DNA of 64,000 nucleotides from Cytobacillus oceanisediminis (GTDB taxonomy: Bacteria; Bacillota; Bacilli; Bacillales; Cytobacillaceae), in assembly GCF_022811925.1 (NCBI RefSeq), contig NZ_CP065511.1, positions 4,023,501-4,087,500 of the forward strand, read 5' to 3'. The notes beneath the pieces were generated by a model that was given only the letters and a program-made list of their open reading frames with translations, was not told the origin of the DNA and did no database searches. This document shows positions 41,539 to 50,129 of the stretch, piece by piece. Positions within the stretch are counted from its first letter, which is position 1; every line of letters begins with the position of its first letter. The translations under genes and the position numbers were made by a program.

Positions 41539-41760
41539 AACAACTCACCTCTTCTTTATTTTGAAGTATGCAGACTTTTATTATTCCTCCTTCAAATGCT
41601 AAATAGGCTTGTATTCATGGAGTAATTAAACCCAAAAAAGAAGAAAAATTCACCGCATCAGTTGCTAAATTGTACCCTCGATGGACATGATTAAAACCCG
41701 AAGACTTTAACAATAATAAGGTTATCAATGGAGGAATTGCTTACTGGGGAGGTGAATCAC

Positions 41761-41898
41761 ATGAGCAAAAATGGACATACAAACAGAGGAAAAAAAGCAC
41801 CTGGCGTAAACCCTCAAGGATACGGGCAGGATGCTGAATTTTCAGAAGAGCCTAAAAGCAAACTGGAGAATGCAGCGAAGAAGAAGAATACTAAATAA
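41761..41898 (+). CDS. sspL: Small acid-soluble spore protein SspL
   Basis: A 45-residue hydrophilic protein, MSKNGHTNRGKKAPGVNPQG ... KKKNTK, resembling B. subtilis SspL in the G-V-x-PQG motif, the acidic middle and the Lys-rich end. Minor SASPs are made in the forespore and stored in the spore core. GGGGAGGTGA stands 7 nt before the ATG. It lies next to ypcP as in B. subtilis. Its presence shows the organism sporulates. A compact terminator follows. A forespore (sigma-G) promoter is expected but was not clear to me. Confidence 0.85.
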   Translation: MSKNGHTNRGKKAPGVNPQGYGQDAEFSEEPKSKLENAAKKKNTK

Positions 41899-41908
41899 TG
41901 CTTGAATG

Positions 41909-41928
41909 GCCGCCTTGGGCGGCTTTTA
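41909..41928 (+). terminator. Terminator of sspL
   Basis: GCCGCC-TTG-GGCGGC followed by TTTTAT. Confidence 0.8.
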
Positions 41929-41967
41929 TGATTTATGGGGAATATTTGGTCTGAGAGGAACGCCATT

Positions 41968-41992
41968 TAAAAAACCCCAGGCAGCCGCCTGG
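41968..41992 (-). terminator. Terminator of ypcP
   Basis: Minus strand CCAGGC-GGCT-GCCTGG then GGTTTTTTAAA, 9 bp after the ypcP stop. Confidence 0.85.
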
Positions 41993-42000
41993 AGCTTCTA

Positions 42001-42891
42001 TTATGCATATTCCTTTTTAAAATCAAGAAATCTGTGAAGGCCGCGGAATTCAATTTCAGTGAATTTCTCAATGACCTTTTCCCGGTTCATTGTGAATTGC
42101 GCCAGGTCGAGAGGGCATTCAACTGGTACATCGCATTTTATTTCGGCGAGCTGTCTGCTCAAGTGCAGCATTTCAAGATCCTGTTCGATCTTGGTACGCT
42201 GTCCTTTTGTAAGCTGTTCCAGGTTTTCCAGCACCCCTTCAATATGCTCAAATTGCTGCAGCAGCTTCAGCGCTGTTTTTTCGCCAATCCCTTTTACTCC
42301 CGGATAATTATCACTTGTATCCCCCATGAAGGCTTTCAAGTCAATCATCTGCTTAGGTGTTATTCCCTTTTCTTCATAAAAGGTTTCCGTTGTATGCACA
42401 AGATAATTCCCGTAGCCTTTTTGCAGCAGAATGACAGAAATATTGTCATCCAGAAGCTGCAGGATATCCTGGTCGCCAGTAAGGATCAGGACTTCCGCTT
42501 CCTCGCTAGCTTTTCTTGCAATGGTACCAATGCAGTCATCAGCTTCATATCCTTCAAGGCCAATATTAGGCACGTCAAAAGCTTCCACGACTTCTTTTAC
42601 TAGATCGAATTGAGGTACAAGTTCAATCGGAGCTTCAGGACGGTTTGCTTTATAGGCATCAAACATTTCCGTGCGGAAGGTTTTACTTCCCATATCCCAG
42701 CATACGGCCACATGAGTCGGATTAAAGGAAGAAACAGCCGTTAAAAAGTGTTTAACAAAGCCGTAAACTCCATTTGTAGGCATTCCTTTTGAATTTATCA
42801 TAAATTGACCGGACATTGCTGTTGCAAAATATGCCCTGAACAGCAGAGCCATTCCATCAACAAGCAGCAGTGAAGGTTTCTTCTCGTTCAT
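42001..42891 (-). CDS. ypcP: 5'-3' exonuclease YpcP
   Basis: A 296-residue FEN/5'-3' exonuclease like the N-terminal domain of DNA polymerase I, but free-standing. Metal-binding acids are in LLLVDGMALLFRAYF, EGYEADDCIGTIA and LTGDQDILQLL; ITPKQMIDLKAFMGDTSDNY and the helix-hairpin-helix GVKGIGEKTALKLL follow. It removes RNA primers or flaps at lagging strands. GGGAGGCGG precedes the ATG. It converges with sspL; the neighbourhood (sspL, then dynA some genes away) matches B. subtilis. Confidence 0.95.
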   Translation of the reverse strand: MNEKKPSLLLVDGMALLFRAYFATAMSGQFMINSKGMPTNGVYGFVKHFLTAVSSFNPTHVAVCWDMGSKTFRTEMFDAYKANRPEAPIELVPQFDLVKEVVEAFDVPNIGLEGYEADDCIGTIARKASEEAEVLILTGDQDILQLLDDNISVILLQKGYGNYLVHTTETFYEEKGITPKQMIDLKAFMGDTSDNYPGVKGIGEKTALKLLQQFEHIEGVLENLEQLTKGQRTKIEQDLEMLHLSRQLAEIKCDVPVECPLDLAQFTMNREKVIEKFTEIEFRGLHRFLDFKKEYA

Positions 42892-42970
42892 TTTTCCGCC
42901 TCCCGATTATAATCATAACAACTATTATAACATGCGTAACTCCCCATTTCTCTTGAAAAGTTTTACAGTA

Positions 42971-43573
42971 TTAGTCCGTTTCCCTGATCAATTCAACTCC
43001 ATGTTCTTCCAGCTCATAGTAAGCCGCAATTCTTGCCTTGCGGATATTATCATTTAAAGGATAGGCATATGTGGTTCCATCCTTAAAAGTAAAAATTAAT
43101 TCATCATCAGACATAACACCCATTTTATTTATAACCGTTTGCCTTGCTTGCTGAATTTCCGACCACTCATAATGCTTCTCCTGCAAACTGAATAATGTGT
43201 TAAAATGTACACCTTTTTTATCGATATAGTGGTAATAATCAAAACTGAGAATCACTGTAGCCAGTGAAAATAAAAGTCCGGCTCCTACTATAACTTTTCC
43301 AATCCTGCCGATTTTTTCAGCGCTCTGCAGCCAAACTCCTGCAATGATAAAAACACCCATTGCTGCCAGTGCAATGCTAAATGTCAGATAAGCTGATTTC
43401 GGAGCTTCGAAAACCCAGGTCCCTTCAGGTTTATAGAATTGCGCCTGAAAAGGTGAAAGTAAAAATATAGGAATAAAGATTGCAGATAATATTAAAATGA
43501 TGGCCGTTGTCACCAATATTTGGTTAATATCGGTTTTTTGTTTTTTGGTGATGGTGTAACCCGAAGTATTCAT
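42971..43573 (-). CDS. Membrane protein of unknown function
   Basis: A 200-residue protein with three to four hydrophobic segments (about 20-43, 58-85 and 95-115) followed by a ~90-residue hydrophilic C-terminal domain with a PH-like pattern (HYEWSEIQQARQTVINKMG, then ELIFTFKDGTTYAYPLND). That tail resembles small bacterial PH-type domains that follow membrane helices, but I do not recognise the family firmly. I use the ATG at 43573 because GGAGGG lies 6 nt upstream. It is alone between ypcP and the sulfurtransferase terminator. Confidence 0.7.
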   Translation of the reverse strand: MNTSGYTITKKQKTDINQILVTTAIILILSAIFIPIFLLSPFQAQFYKPEGTWVFEAPKSAYLTFSIALAAMGVFIIAGVWLQSAEKIGRIGKVIVGAGLLFSLATVILSFDYYHYIDKKGVHFNTLFSLQEKHYEWSEIQQARQTVINKMGVMSDDELIFTFKDGTTYAYPLNDNIRKARIAAYYELEEHGVELIRETD

Positions 43574-43639
43574 TTTTACCCTCCATTTTTTCAAAATATA
43601 TTAAACCTTTTAAATTATATAATAATTCAAAAAGTAAAA

Positions 43640-43664
43640 AAATCCCTTTTTCAAAAAGGGATTT
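43640..43664 (-). terminator. Terminator of the sulfurtransferase unit
   Basis: AAATCCCTTTTT-C-AAAAAGGGATTT with T-rich flanks on the minus strand. Confidence 0.8.
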
Positions 43665-43666
43665 CA

Positions 43667-44503
43667 CTATTTTTCGACAGTTTCTATTTTATTGCCGTCA
43701 TAAGAGATCCAGTCACTGAAGCTTCCAGCATATAATTTAACATGTTTATAGCCAGCTTCCTTTAAAGCAAGAAAGTTAGGTGCCGCCGTCACGCCAGAGC
43801 CGCAATAAACAATTATAGGTTTATTTTTATCAATGTCTGCAAATCTATTTCCCTGTTCCTCAGCTTCTTTAAATCTCCCATTCTTATAGGTTTCAAGCCA
43901 AACTCTATTTATTGCTCCTGGAATATGGCCCGCTTTTTTATCTATTGGCTCCTCCAGCCCCAGGTATCTCTTTTCCTCTCTAGAATCGATTATTACAGCA
44001 ATATCCTGATTAACGGTAAAGCTTTTAACTTCTTCGTATGAGGCAAGTATATCAGGCTGCAGATCGATTATAAAGTCAGCTGTCCCAAAGCTTTGAACCT
44101 TATTATTCAAAGGATAGTCGCTTTCAGCCCATTCTTTATATCCGCCGTTCAATACATAAACTTTTTCATGTCCCAAATACATGAGCAGCCACCAGAATCT
44201 TGCAGCAAAAGCCCCTTCTCCTCCATCATAGGCAATTACTGTGGTATCCCTGCTGATTCCAGCTTTCTCAAGTTCTTCTCTAAATTGAGAGGGATCTGGA
44301 AGCGGGTGCCTGCCCCCATGTTCTCTCACAGGGCCTGACAGATCCTTCTCTAAATCAAAATACACTGCATTGGGAATATGGCTGAGATTATATAAGCTGC
44401 GCCCTTCTTCAGGCGACCCAAGTTTAAAGCGGCAGTCGGCAATTCGGATATTGGGATCATCCAGTTTGGTTAAAACCCATTCCTTTTCTACTAGATACTT
44501 CAT
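43667..44503 (-). CDS. Two-domain rhodanese sulfurtransferase
   Basis: A 278-residue tandem-rhodanese protein of the 3-mercaptopyruvate/thiosulfate sulfurtransferase family. The N-terminal inactive domain has YNLSHIPNAVYFDLEKDLSG and the C-terminal domain has the persulfide Cys in IIVYCGSGVTAAPNFLAL (about residue 226-243). The CGSGVT loop favours mercaptopyruvate over thiosulfate in the family. It transfers sulfur to cyanide or thiols in the cytoplasm. Its ATG overlaps the stop of the small Cys protein gene as ATGA, so they are coupled. Confidence 0.94.
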   Translation of the reverse strand: MKYLVEKEWVLTKLDDPNIRIADCRFKLGSPEEGRSLYNLSHIPNAVYFDLEKDLSGPVREHGGRHPLPDPSQFREELEKAGISRDTTVIAYDGGEGAFAARFWWLLMYLGHEKVYVLNGGYKEWAESDYPLNNKVQSFGTADFIIDLQPDILASYEEVKSFTVNQDIAVIIDSREEKRYLGLEEPIDKKAGHIPGAINRVWLETYKNGRFKEAEEQGNRFADIDKNKPIIVYCGSGVTAAPNFLALKEAGYKHVKLYAGSFSDWISYDGNKIETVEK

Positions 44504-44691
44504 TTAAGGTTCTCCCCTTTTCTCTTTTCCATCAGGCGTATTATATGTTCCTTTGGTGTCCAGCAGTTAAATTGATAGTCAGGTTTCGTTTCATAGCCCA
44601 GTCTGCTGCAAAAATAAACCATTCCTTCTTTACGTCTTTCAGGCTGGAAGTTTACGCAGGTTGCACATGCATGAAAAGAATTCTTCCCCAT
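44500..44691 (-). CDS. Small four-cysteine protein
   Basis: A 63-residue protein: MGKNSFHACATCVNFQPERR then Cys at YFCSRLG and FNCWTPK. The CxxC...C...C pattern suggests a zinc or iron-sulfur site. I do not know the family. AGGGAGAG lies a few bases before the ATG at 44691. It sits between the nucleotidyltransferase gene and the sulfurtransferase gene, overlapping the latter by 4 bp; a role in sulfur or cluster handling would be a guess from position only. Confidence 0.7.
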   Translation of the reverse strand: MGKNSFHACATCVNFQPERRKEGMVYFCSRLGYETKPDYQFNCWTPKEHIIRLMEKRKGENLK

Positions 44692-44720
44692 AGCTCTCCC
44701 TTTTCTTTTCAGAAATAATT

Positions 44721-45470
44721 TTAAACTTTCAGCAGTTCCCAAAGCCATTCATTCAGTCCGGATATTTTGCCTTTTTCTTTAGGCATTGATTCACCGGCTA
44801 TATAGAGTACTTCCCTTTCTGACTCGAGTGTCTCAGCTATTTGATTTGCTAAATGCTCCTGAATAAGACCCCCACGTTGTTTTGCATGGGCCAGGGCCTG
44901 ATAAAAGCGGGTAATCTCATCCTCTTCCTTTAAACAAAAGAGACCTGTATACAAAAAGTCTCCGTTTAAATTACTTTGCTGAAGCAGCTGCCTTGAAATG
45001 AGGCAGGCTCTTGCCGCCTGAATTAGCAGCTTCTGTTTCTTAATTGTAAATTCCTCTTTTTTAGCCGCTTCACCTAGATTGCGGGAAAAGAGCTGGGTGT
45101 AATGCTGGAATAACTTATATCGTGAAAACTCTTTTTCCGCGATACTCCTTAGCCTATTTGAAAAGCCATCCTTATCCCTGTAGATGATGGGTGAGTATGC
45201 CCATTCGAATATACTTGGATTGGATTTGTGCATAAGGTCAAATGCTTTAAAAATATCCCAGCCGTGCGCATCATAAGGGGTATCTGCATCAATAACCTCT
45301 TTTGCACGTTCAAGGGAAAGATATGCTTTCAGATCCTTATGTTTAAAGATGAAGCGGATATCATAATCCGATTCCGCATCATCTGTCCCCCAGGCCCTGC
45401 TTCCTGCTTCACATGCAAAAAGGATGTCAATATTGTATTTTTCTTCAGCATCGGAAAGCCATTTTTCCAT
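44721..45470 (-). CDS. Nucleotidyltransferase-superfamily protein (YcgL-like)
   Basis: A 249-residue protein with the polymerase-beta-type nucleotidyltransferase motif: GSRAWGTDDAESDYDIRFIF (about residues 22-41), where GS and the two Asp of SDYDIR bind Mg2+. The rest is helical, matching the YcgL/COG3541 group. It should transfer a nucleotide to an unknown acceptor, or, in antitoxin-like relatives, modify a protein. Its ribosome site is weak. It lies 28 bp after dynA and 29 bp before the four-Cys gene, so dynA-nucleotidyltransferase-four-Cys-sulfurtransferase could be one transcript. Confidence 0.85.
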   Translation of the reverse strand: MEKWLSDAEEKYNIDILFACEAGSRAWGTDDAESDYDIRFIFKHKDLKAYLSLERAKEVIDADTPYDAHGWDIFKAFDLMHKSNPSIFEWAYSPIIYRDKDGFSNRLRSIAEKEFSRYKLFQHYTQLFSRNLGEAAKKEEFTIKKQKLLIQAARACLISRQLLQQSNLNGDFLYTGLFCLKEEDEITRFYQALAHAKQRGGLIQEHLANQIAETLESEREVLYIAGESMPKEKGKISGLNEWLWELLKV

Positions 45471-45498
45471 AAGAAAAGCAGCAACCTTTCAATACCTT

Positions 45499-48400
45499 TT
45501 ATTCGTACTGTGCAATGTTCCTCTCAATTTCTTTCAGCTCTTCAATTGGGAAATCATCTTTTAAAGCAGCCGTAATTCCTTCATAATATTCATTGTTCTG
45601 TTCAATCAGCGAATTGAGCAGCCGCTCAAATTCAGCCGTCAGCAGGCTGCTGTAATGGAATTTTAGTCTGGTGCTTTCAGCTTGCAGGTAGCGGTCTGCA
45701 GGTTCCTGCAGGTTCTTCTCCAGTTCATCCGCTAACTGCTTGCGTTCATTCTTTTCAAAAAACGATTTTGGATTTTTAAAGTAGGATAGAGCTTTTTTAA
45801 ATTGATTAGGGTCTTCATTGGAAAATGCTGAATCAAATTCAATACTTTCCATTTTTAATGTCTCATAAGAGCTAAAAGACAAATCACTGTTCACATTGGC
45901 GGCTTTTTTCGAAATAGTCTCCTGCTGCTGGCCGATCAGCTTGGATATATAGGATTCAAGCCTTAATGTTGTTGCGCGAAGCTCCTGGGCAAAATCAAAT
46001 CCAAAGCTTGCAAGGAATTCGTCAAGTGCGATTTTAAGCATTTTCTTTAAGTTCCGGCCATCATCCTTCAGGACTGAAGGGTTGAAAGCCTCCTTAACAA
46101 AGTCAAAGTAACGCAGAAATACTCTTTGCTTGATGTAAAATACAAGCTCATCCGTTTCCTGTTCAAGCCTTTGGGACAGCAGTTCGGATTTTTGTCCACG
46201 GATAATCTCAGCAACCGTTTGATGCTCTTCCTCAAGCTGTTTCAGCTTTTCAAACCTGACTTCTTTATTTTCCTGTGAGGAAGAAATGTAAGACCTCAGC
46301 TGGGCTAATAGGCGCCTCCACTCTGTTTCTGCTGATGATATGGAAATATTCAGCAGGTCTTGATTAATAAAGGAGTAAAAGCTCTTTTCAAATGAGCTGA
46401 TATTGGAAACTTCCTCTTTGCTGCTATCCAGCTTCTCTGCCAGAGCTTGAAGGCTTGAAATGCCAGACAGATGGGGCCGGCGGATTCCGTATTGCACCAG
46501 CTGCTCTTCAACGTATTCTAGTACCGAATCCTTTTCTTCTTCATTATTGGCAAGGTCGATTGCATTGACGATAAAGAACATTTTATCAAGGGAGAAGGTG
46601 TCCTTGACCCTTCCAAGCTGAATAAGAAACTCTCTATCGGCTTTCGAAAAGGCATGATTATAATAAGTTACAAAAAGGATTGCATCCGAGTTTTTTATAT
46701 ATTCAAATGCGACCCCGGTATGCCTCGCATTAATCGAATCTGCCCCAGGTGTGTCAACCAGGGTAATTCCCTGCCTTGTCAGTTCACAATCAAAGTAAAC
46801 CTCTATAGTCTCAACGAAGCATGATTTTTCCTCATTGGCAACATAGTCCCGAAACTCTTCCAAATCAGCTTTTATGACTTTCCCAAGCTGATCTGTGAAG
46901 AAATTAAAACCTCTCATAAACGCATTAAGAAATGCAAAGTGTGTCTTTTCATTCGCATCGAAATCCTGGTTTTCCCCAGTGATCTTCTTAATCGCTGCAG
47001 CAGCATCGCCGAAGTTTCCTGCAGAATAATCAAAGACCTTCAATGAATGATTGATATCATTTAAGAGAGTCTGTGAATCCTTTACTTTTACAAGAACGGT
47101 TCCATGCTCATTTTCTGCCGTAACAGGCTTAATTTTGTTGATTGCGGCTGTCGTGGGATTTGGTGAAACAGGAAGCAGTTTATTCCCGATTAAAGCGTTG
47201 GCAAAGGAGGACTTCCCTGCACTAAATGCACCAAAAAGGGCAACTGTGAATTCTTTGCTCTCAAGCCTTGATGCTTTATCTGCCAAATCAGCTGCAAGCT
47301 TTCTGAAACCTGGGATATCTTTTACTGCATTAGCGGTGAATTGAAGCTTTTCAAGAACAGGCTGAACGGAAACCGCAGGAACAGTTTCCCCTGTCTGCTC
47401 TTCTTCAGCAGATTTTTCAGGTCTATTGTGCACCTTTTCCTCAATTTTATCTTCATGCAGGAAAACAACTTCAGCTTCATCGACATCTTCTGCTGCAAGC
47501 ATTTTGGCTTGCTCTTGAAACTCATCATGAGCTAAGTCACCTGTCAGATAGACTTTCATCTCGGCAGATGCCTTAATTACTTTTTCATTGAGAGCTTTAA
47601 TTGCACTAAGGGCTTCAGCATAGGCAGTAAGCTTGCGAATTTCATTGACCAGTACAGTTTGATCCTGACTGTTATTTTTTTCAAGCGCTTCCAGAAGTGC
47701 ATTTTTCAAGAAAGCTGCGTTCTTTTTGGCAATTCTCTTTACAGCCTCTGCGGTGTCGTTTGTATACTGAAGAACATAATCTCCTGAAACCATGGCGCCG
47801 GATTTTACTGTTTCGGCTAAAACTGCTGATTCAAAGGAAAGCTTAAAGCTCTGAACTTGTGCCAGAATGTCTGAGTCATGGATATTATGCTGCTTGAACT
47901 GCTGTAAAAACAGCTCTTTTATATGCCACTCCAGCTGAGACTTAACCTTTTCGGAAAAATCCTGATAGAAGCGGTCAAGCCGCACTGACCTTTCCTGCTC
48001 CGTTTTCTGTTTGCTGAAAAATAGGCCAATTTTAAACGAAGGCTGGCACGACTCAAGGTAAGATTCTGCCAGTTCCCTCGTCTGGAAAGGCATTAAATAA
48101 GCGTTTTTTAAAATCTCATCTATCTTTCCGGTTAACTCAATATCTGCTTCATGTATGGAAGACTTTAGCTTATTCAACTGATACTCTAAATCTTGCAGCC
48201 TGTTTCCGAGCTGATCCCGTTCATCCTGATCTAATTCAGCCAATTTTTCTTCCCATTTATCTTTTTCAGCTGCATGGGCGTCTCCTAAAAATGCCAGATG
48301 ATCCTCTGTTAGTTTCTTTAAAGAATTAAAAACGGATTGGGGCAAAAGCTCTTCACGGTTATCAATGCTGCTGTTAATAAAGTTCTGAAGTGCCTTAAAA

Positions 48401-49164
48401 TCGTTTGCCTGGTGATTTTCGTCTTTTAACGTGGTGTAAAAAATCCGCGCAGGCTTTACTCCCCAGGATGCAAATGATTCCTTTACGCTTTCTTTAAATT
48501 GTTCAAAGCTGAGCTCTTCATCCCGATGTTTATCAATTTGATTGATAACAAGATAAACTTCTTTTCCTGCAGCCGTCAGTTCTTTTGTAAAAAGAAAATT
48601 TAATTCCGACTGGACATGGTTATAATCCATAACATAAAAAATGAGGTCAGCCAAATGAAGAGCAGATTCAGTAGCAATTCTATGCGCATCATCTGTAGAA
48701 TCGATTCCAGGTGTATCCATAATTACTGCCTTCTTGGGCAAACTGGTGGCAGAATGGCTTATTTCAATGGAATGAATTGAATCGCCGTCCTTGCAATAGG
48801 ATTTTACCTGTCCGTAATCATACGGAGCAGGATAAAGCCTTGGCTTTCCTTCCTTAAAAATAACTTTTGCATAATCTTCCTCACCTGATTTGACTTTTAC
48901 CAGGTTGGCACTGGTTGGAATCGGCGAGGATGGAAGAAGGTCCTCTCCTGCAAGCTTGTTAATCATGCTCGATTTCCCAGCTGAAAAATGTCCGCAAAAA
49001 GCGATGGCAAATTCCTGGTCTCTTAGCTTAATTAAGAGATCTTTAGCTCTTTTAGCTGTCTGGCTATCCCCATTTCTCTGGGCGAATGTATATATAGCAG
49101 TTATTCTGTTCATTAATTCAGTTTGCTGCAATCCTGGTTGCAAAATCGTGTCAGCCATTTCCAT
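45499..49164 (-). CDS. dynA: Double dynamin-like GTPase DynA
   Basis: A 1221-residue protein made of two fused dynamin-like units, as in B. subtilis DynA (YpbR). The first unit has G1 GHFSAGKSSMINKL (about residue 58-71), G2-type TSANLVK, DTPGIDSTDDAH and NQIDKH; the second has GAFSAGKSSFANAL (about 645-658), DTPGADSINARH and NAIDLAN. Long helical stalks follow each GTPase part. It tethers and fuses membranes and protects against phage and pore-forming antibiotics at the cell membrane. AAGGGGATTA precedes the ATG. Confidence 0.96.
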   Translation of the reverse strand: MEMADTILQPGLQQTELMNRITAIYTFAQRNGDSQTAKRAKDLLIKLRDQEFAIAFCGHFSAGKSSMINKLAGEDLLPSSPIPTSANLVKVKSGEEDYAKVIFKEGKPRLYPAPYDYGQVKSYCKDGDSIHSIEISHSATSLPKKAVIMDTPGIDSTDDAHRIATESALHLADLIFYVMDYNHVQSELNFLFTKELTAAGKEVYLVINQIDKHRDEELSFEQFKESVKESFASWGVKPARIFYTTLKDENHQANDFKALQNFINSSIDNREELLPQSVFNSLKKLTEDHLAFLGDAHAAEKDKWEEKLAELDQDERDQLGNRLQDLEYQLNKLKSSIHEADIELTGKIDEILKNAYLMPFQTRELAESYLESCQPSFKIGLFFSKQKTEQERSVRLDRFYQDFSEKVKSQLEWHIKELFLQQFKQHNIHDSDILAQVQSFKLSFESAVLAETVKSGAMVSGDYVLQYTNDTAEAVKRIAKKNAAFLKNALLEALEKNNSQDQTVLVNEIRKLTAYAEALSAIKALNEKVIKASAEMKVYLTGDLAHDEFQEQAKMLAAEDVDEAEVVFLHEDKIEEKVHNRPEKSAEEEQTGETVPAVSVQPVLEKLQFTANAVKDIPGFRKLAADLADKASRLESKEFTVALFGAFSAGKSSFANALIGNKLLPVSPNPTTAAINKIKPVTAENEHGTVLVKVKDSQTLLNDINHSLKVFDYSAGNFGDAAAAIKKITGENQDFDANEKTHFAFLNAFMRGFNFFTDQLGKVIKADLEEFRDYVANEEKSCFVETIEVYFDCELTRQGITLVDTPGADSINARHTGVAFEYIKNSDAILFVTYYNHAFSKADREFLIQLGRVKDTFSLDKMFFIVNAIDLANNEEEKDSVLEYVEEQLVQYGIRRPHLSGISSLQALAEKLDSSKEEVSNISSFEKSFYSFINQDLLNISISSAETEWRRLLAQLRSYISSSQENKEVRFEKLKQLEEEHQTVAEIIRGQKSELLSQRLEQETDELVFYIKQRVFLRYFDFVKEAFNPSVLKDDGRNLKKMLKIALDEFLASFGFDFAQELRATTLRLESYISKLIGQQQETISKKAANVNSDLSFSSYETLKMESIEFDSAFSNEDPNQFKKALSYFKNPKSFFEKNERKQLADELEKNLQEPADRYLQAESTRLKFHYSSLLTAEFERLLNSLIEQNNEYYEGITAALKDDFPIEELKEIERNIAQYE

Positions 49165-49320
49165 TAATCCCCTTGTAACTTTAATTTACTTCCTATTTTA
49201 TATGATTTTCGTTTATTTTCCTATATAGGATGGGTTATTCTTTGATTTTTCTAATATTTCTCAGCAGAAATCAATTCCTGCTTTTATTCTATGTTCATTT
49301 GCTTGTATTTTCACATGCGT

Positions 49321-49352
49321 AAAAAAAACAAAACCAGGCCTCTGCCTGGTTT
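49321..49352 (-). terminator. Terminator of the Fur-box peptide gene
   Basis: Minus strand AAACCAGG-CAGAGG-CCTGGTTT followed by TGTTTTTTTTA. Confidence 0.88.
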
Positions 49353-49364
49353 CAAGAAATACTA

Positions 49365-49457
49365 TTATCTTGTATGTGGTTTAGCTACGTTATTTAAAAC
49401 ATGTTTCATAACAAGTGAGTAGGCAGCAATTGTTCCTGCAACAAATAGAATTGTCAT
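49365..49457 (-). CDS. 30-residue membrane peptide with Fur boxes
   Basis: MTILFVAGTIAAYSLVMKHV followed by LNNVAKPHTR: one hydrophobic helix and a basic tail. GGAAGGTG lies 9 nt before the ATG; a promoter with two Fur boxes is upstream and a strong terminator follows, so a genuine short gene is likely. It lies downstream of bpsB. Small Fur-regulated peptides such as FbpC occur in B. subtilis, but I cannot show homology. A longer in-frame reading to 49565 would run through the promoter and is rejected. Confidence 0.65.
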   Translation of the reverse strand: MTILFVAGTIAAYSLVMKHVLNNVAKPHTR

Positions 49458-49488
49458 ATGTAGCAACACCTTCCTGTTGGAATGATAT

Positions 49489-49503
49489 TGAGAATAATTT
49501 TCA
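49489..49503 (-). promoter_or_regulatory. Fur box 2
   Basis: Minus strand TGAAAATTATTCTCA matches 12 of 14 fixed positions of the 7-1-7 Fur consensus TGATAATNATTATCA. It lies just downstream of the predicted start of transcription. Confidence 0.7.
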
Positions 49504-49515
49504 AATTCAATTAGA

Positions 49516-49544
49516 AGTTTATCACGAACGATAATCATTTTCAA
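49516..49544 (-). promoter_or_regulatory. Promoter with Fur box 1
   Basis: Minus strand TTGAAA (49539-49544), 17 nt, TAAACT (49516-49521). The Fur box TGAAAATGATTATCG (49529-49543; 12 of 14 consensus positions) covers the -35 and half the spacer, so iron-bound Fur would block transcription. Confidence 0.75.
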
Positions 49545-49561
49545 TAGGGATTTTAAAATTG

Positions 49562-50125
49562 TCAAACTTTTTTAATATCTCTTTTCAGGCCAGGTCTTAA
49601 TCGTAAAAAAGCTTCTTCGTATTCTGTCAATTCTTTCAGTGCTTTTTCTTCGGCTGGTATCCTGAACGAAAGTACCATTATGTTTAGCAGGGTAAATACA
49701 GCCGCTGTGACATAAGCCTGAAACATTAAAGGTATCACGAGAAATTCAGCAGCTACAATTACATAATTTGGATGCTTTATAAAGCGGTATGGCCCCCTTT
49801 TGACAACCTTGGCCCCCGGCATGACAATGATTTTAGTATTCCAGTATTTCCCTAAAGAGAATAGTGCCCATATTCTTCCCGCCTGGGTAAGAAAGAAAAG
49901 AATAAGAAGAATAGGCCAAAAAGGGGACAGGTCTTTTTCAACGATGGTTACTTCAAGCAGATAGCAAATAAAAAAGGAAGCGTGAACCGCAACGATCCAG
50001 GGATAGTGCCGCTGGCCAAATTCCAGTGCGCCCCGGCCTTTCATCCACTTTTCATTATTTCGGGCTACAGCAAGCTCTGCTGCCCTCTGCAAAATGATGG
50101 CAGCAACAAATATTTTGAACAGCAT
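49562..50125 (-). CDS. bpsB: Isoprenylcysteine-methyltransferase-like protein BpsB
   Basis: A 187-residue membrane protein of the ICMT family with about four or five helices and the SAM-binding signature in PYRFIKHPNYVIVAAEFLVI (about residues 115-134). In B. subtilis the homologue (YpbQ/BpsB) O-methylates the alkylpyrones made by the neighbouring type III polyketide synthase. I use the ATG at 50125, 4 nt after the bpsA stop with GGGAGTGA ahead of it; the longer frame is inside bpsA. The pair forms one operon. Confidence 0.92.
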   Translation of the reverse strand: MLFKIFVAAIILQRAAELAVARNNEKWMKGRGALEFGQRHYPWIVAVHASFFICYLLEVTIVEKDLSPFWPILLILFFLTQAGRIWALFSLGKYWNTKIIVMPGAKVVKRGPYRFIKHPNYVIVAAEFLVIPLMFQAYVTAAVFTLLNIMVLSFRIPAEEKALKELTEYEEAFLRLRPGLKRDIKKV

Positions 50126-50129
50126 GTAT

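Noticed and set aside
49458..49565. N-terminal extension of the Fur-box peptide
   Set aside because: It would put both Fur boxes and the -10/-35 inside the coding sequence; the ATG at 49457 has its own GGAAGGTG.
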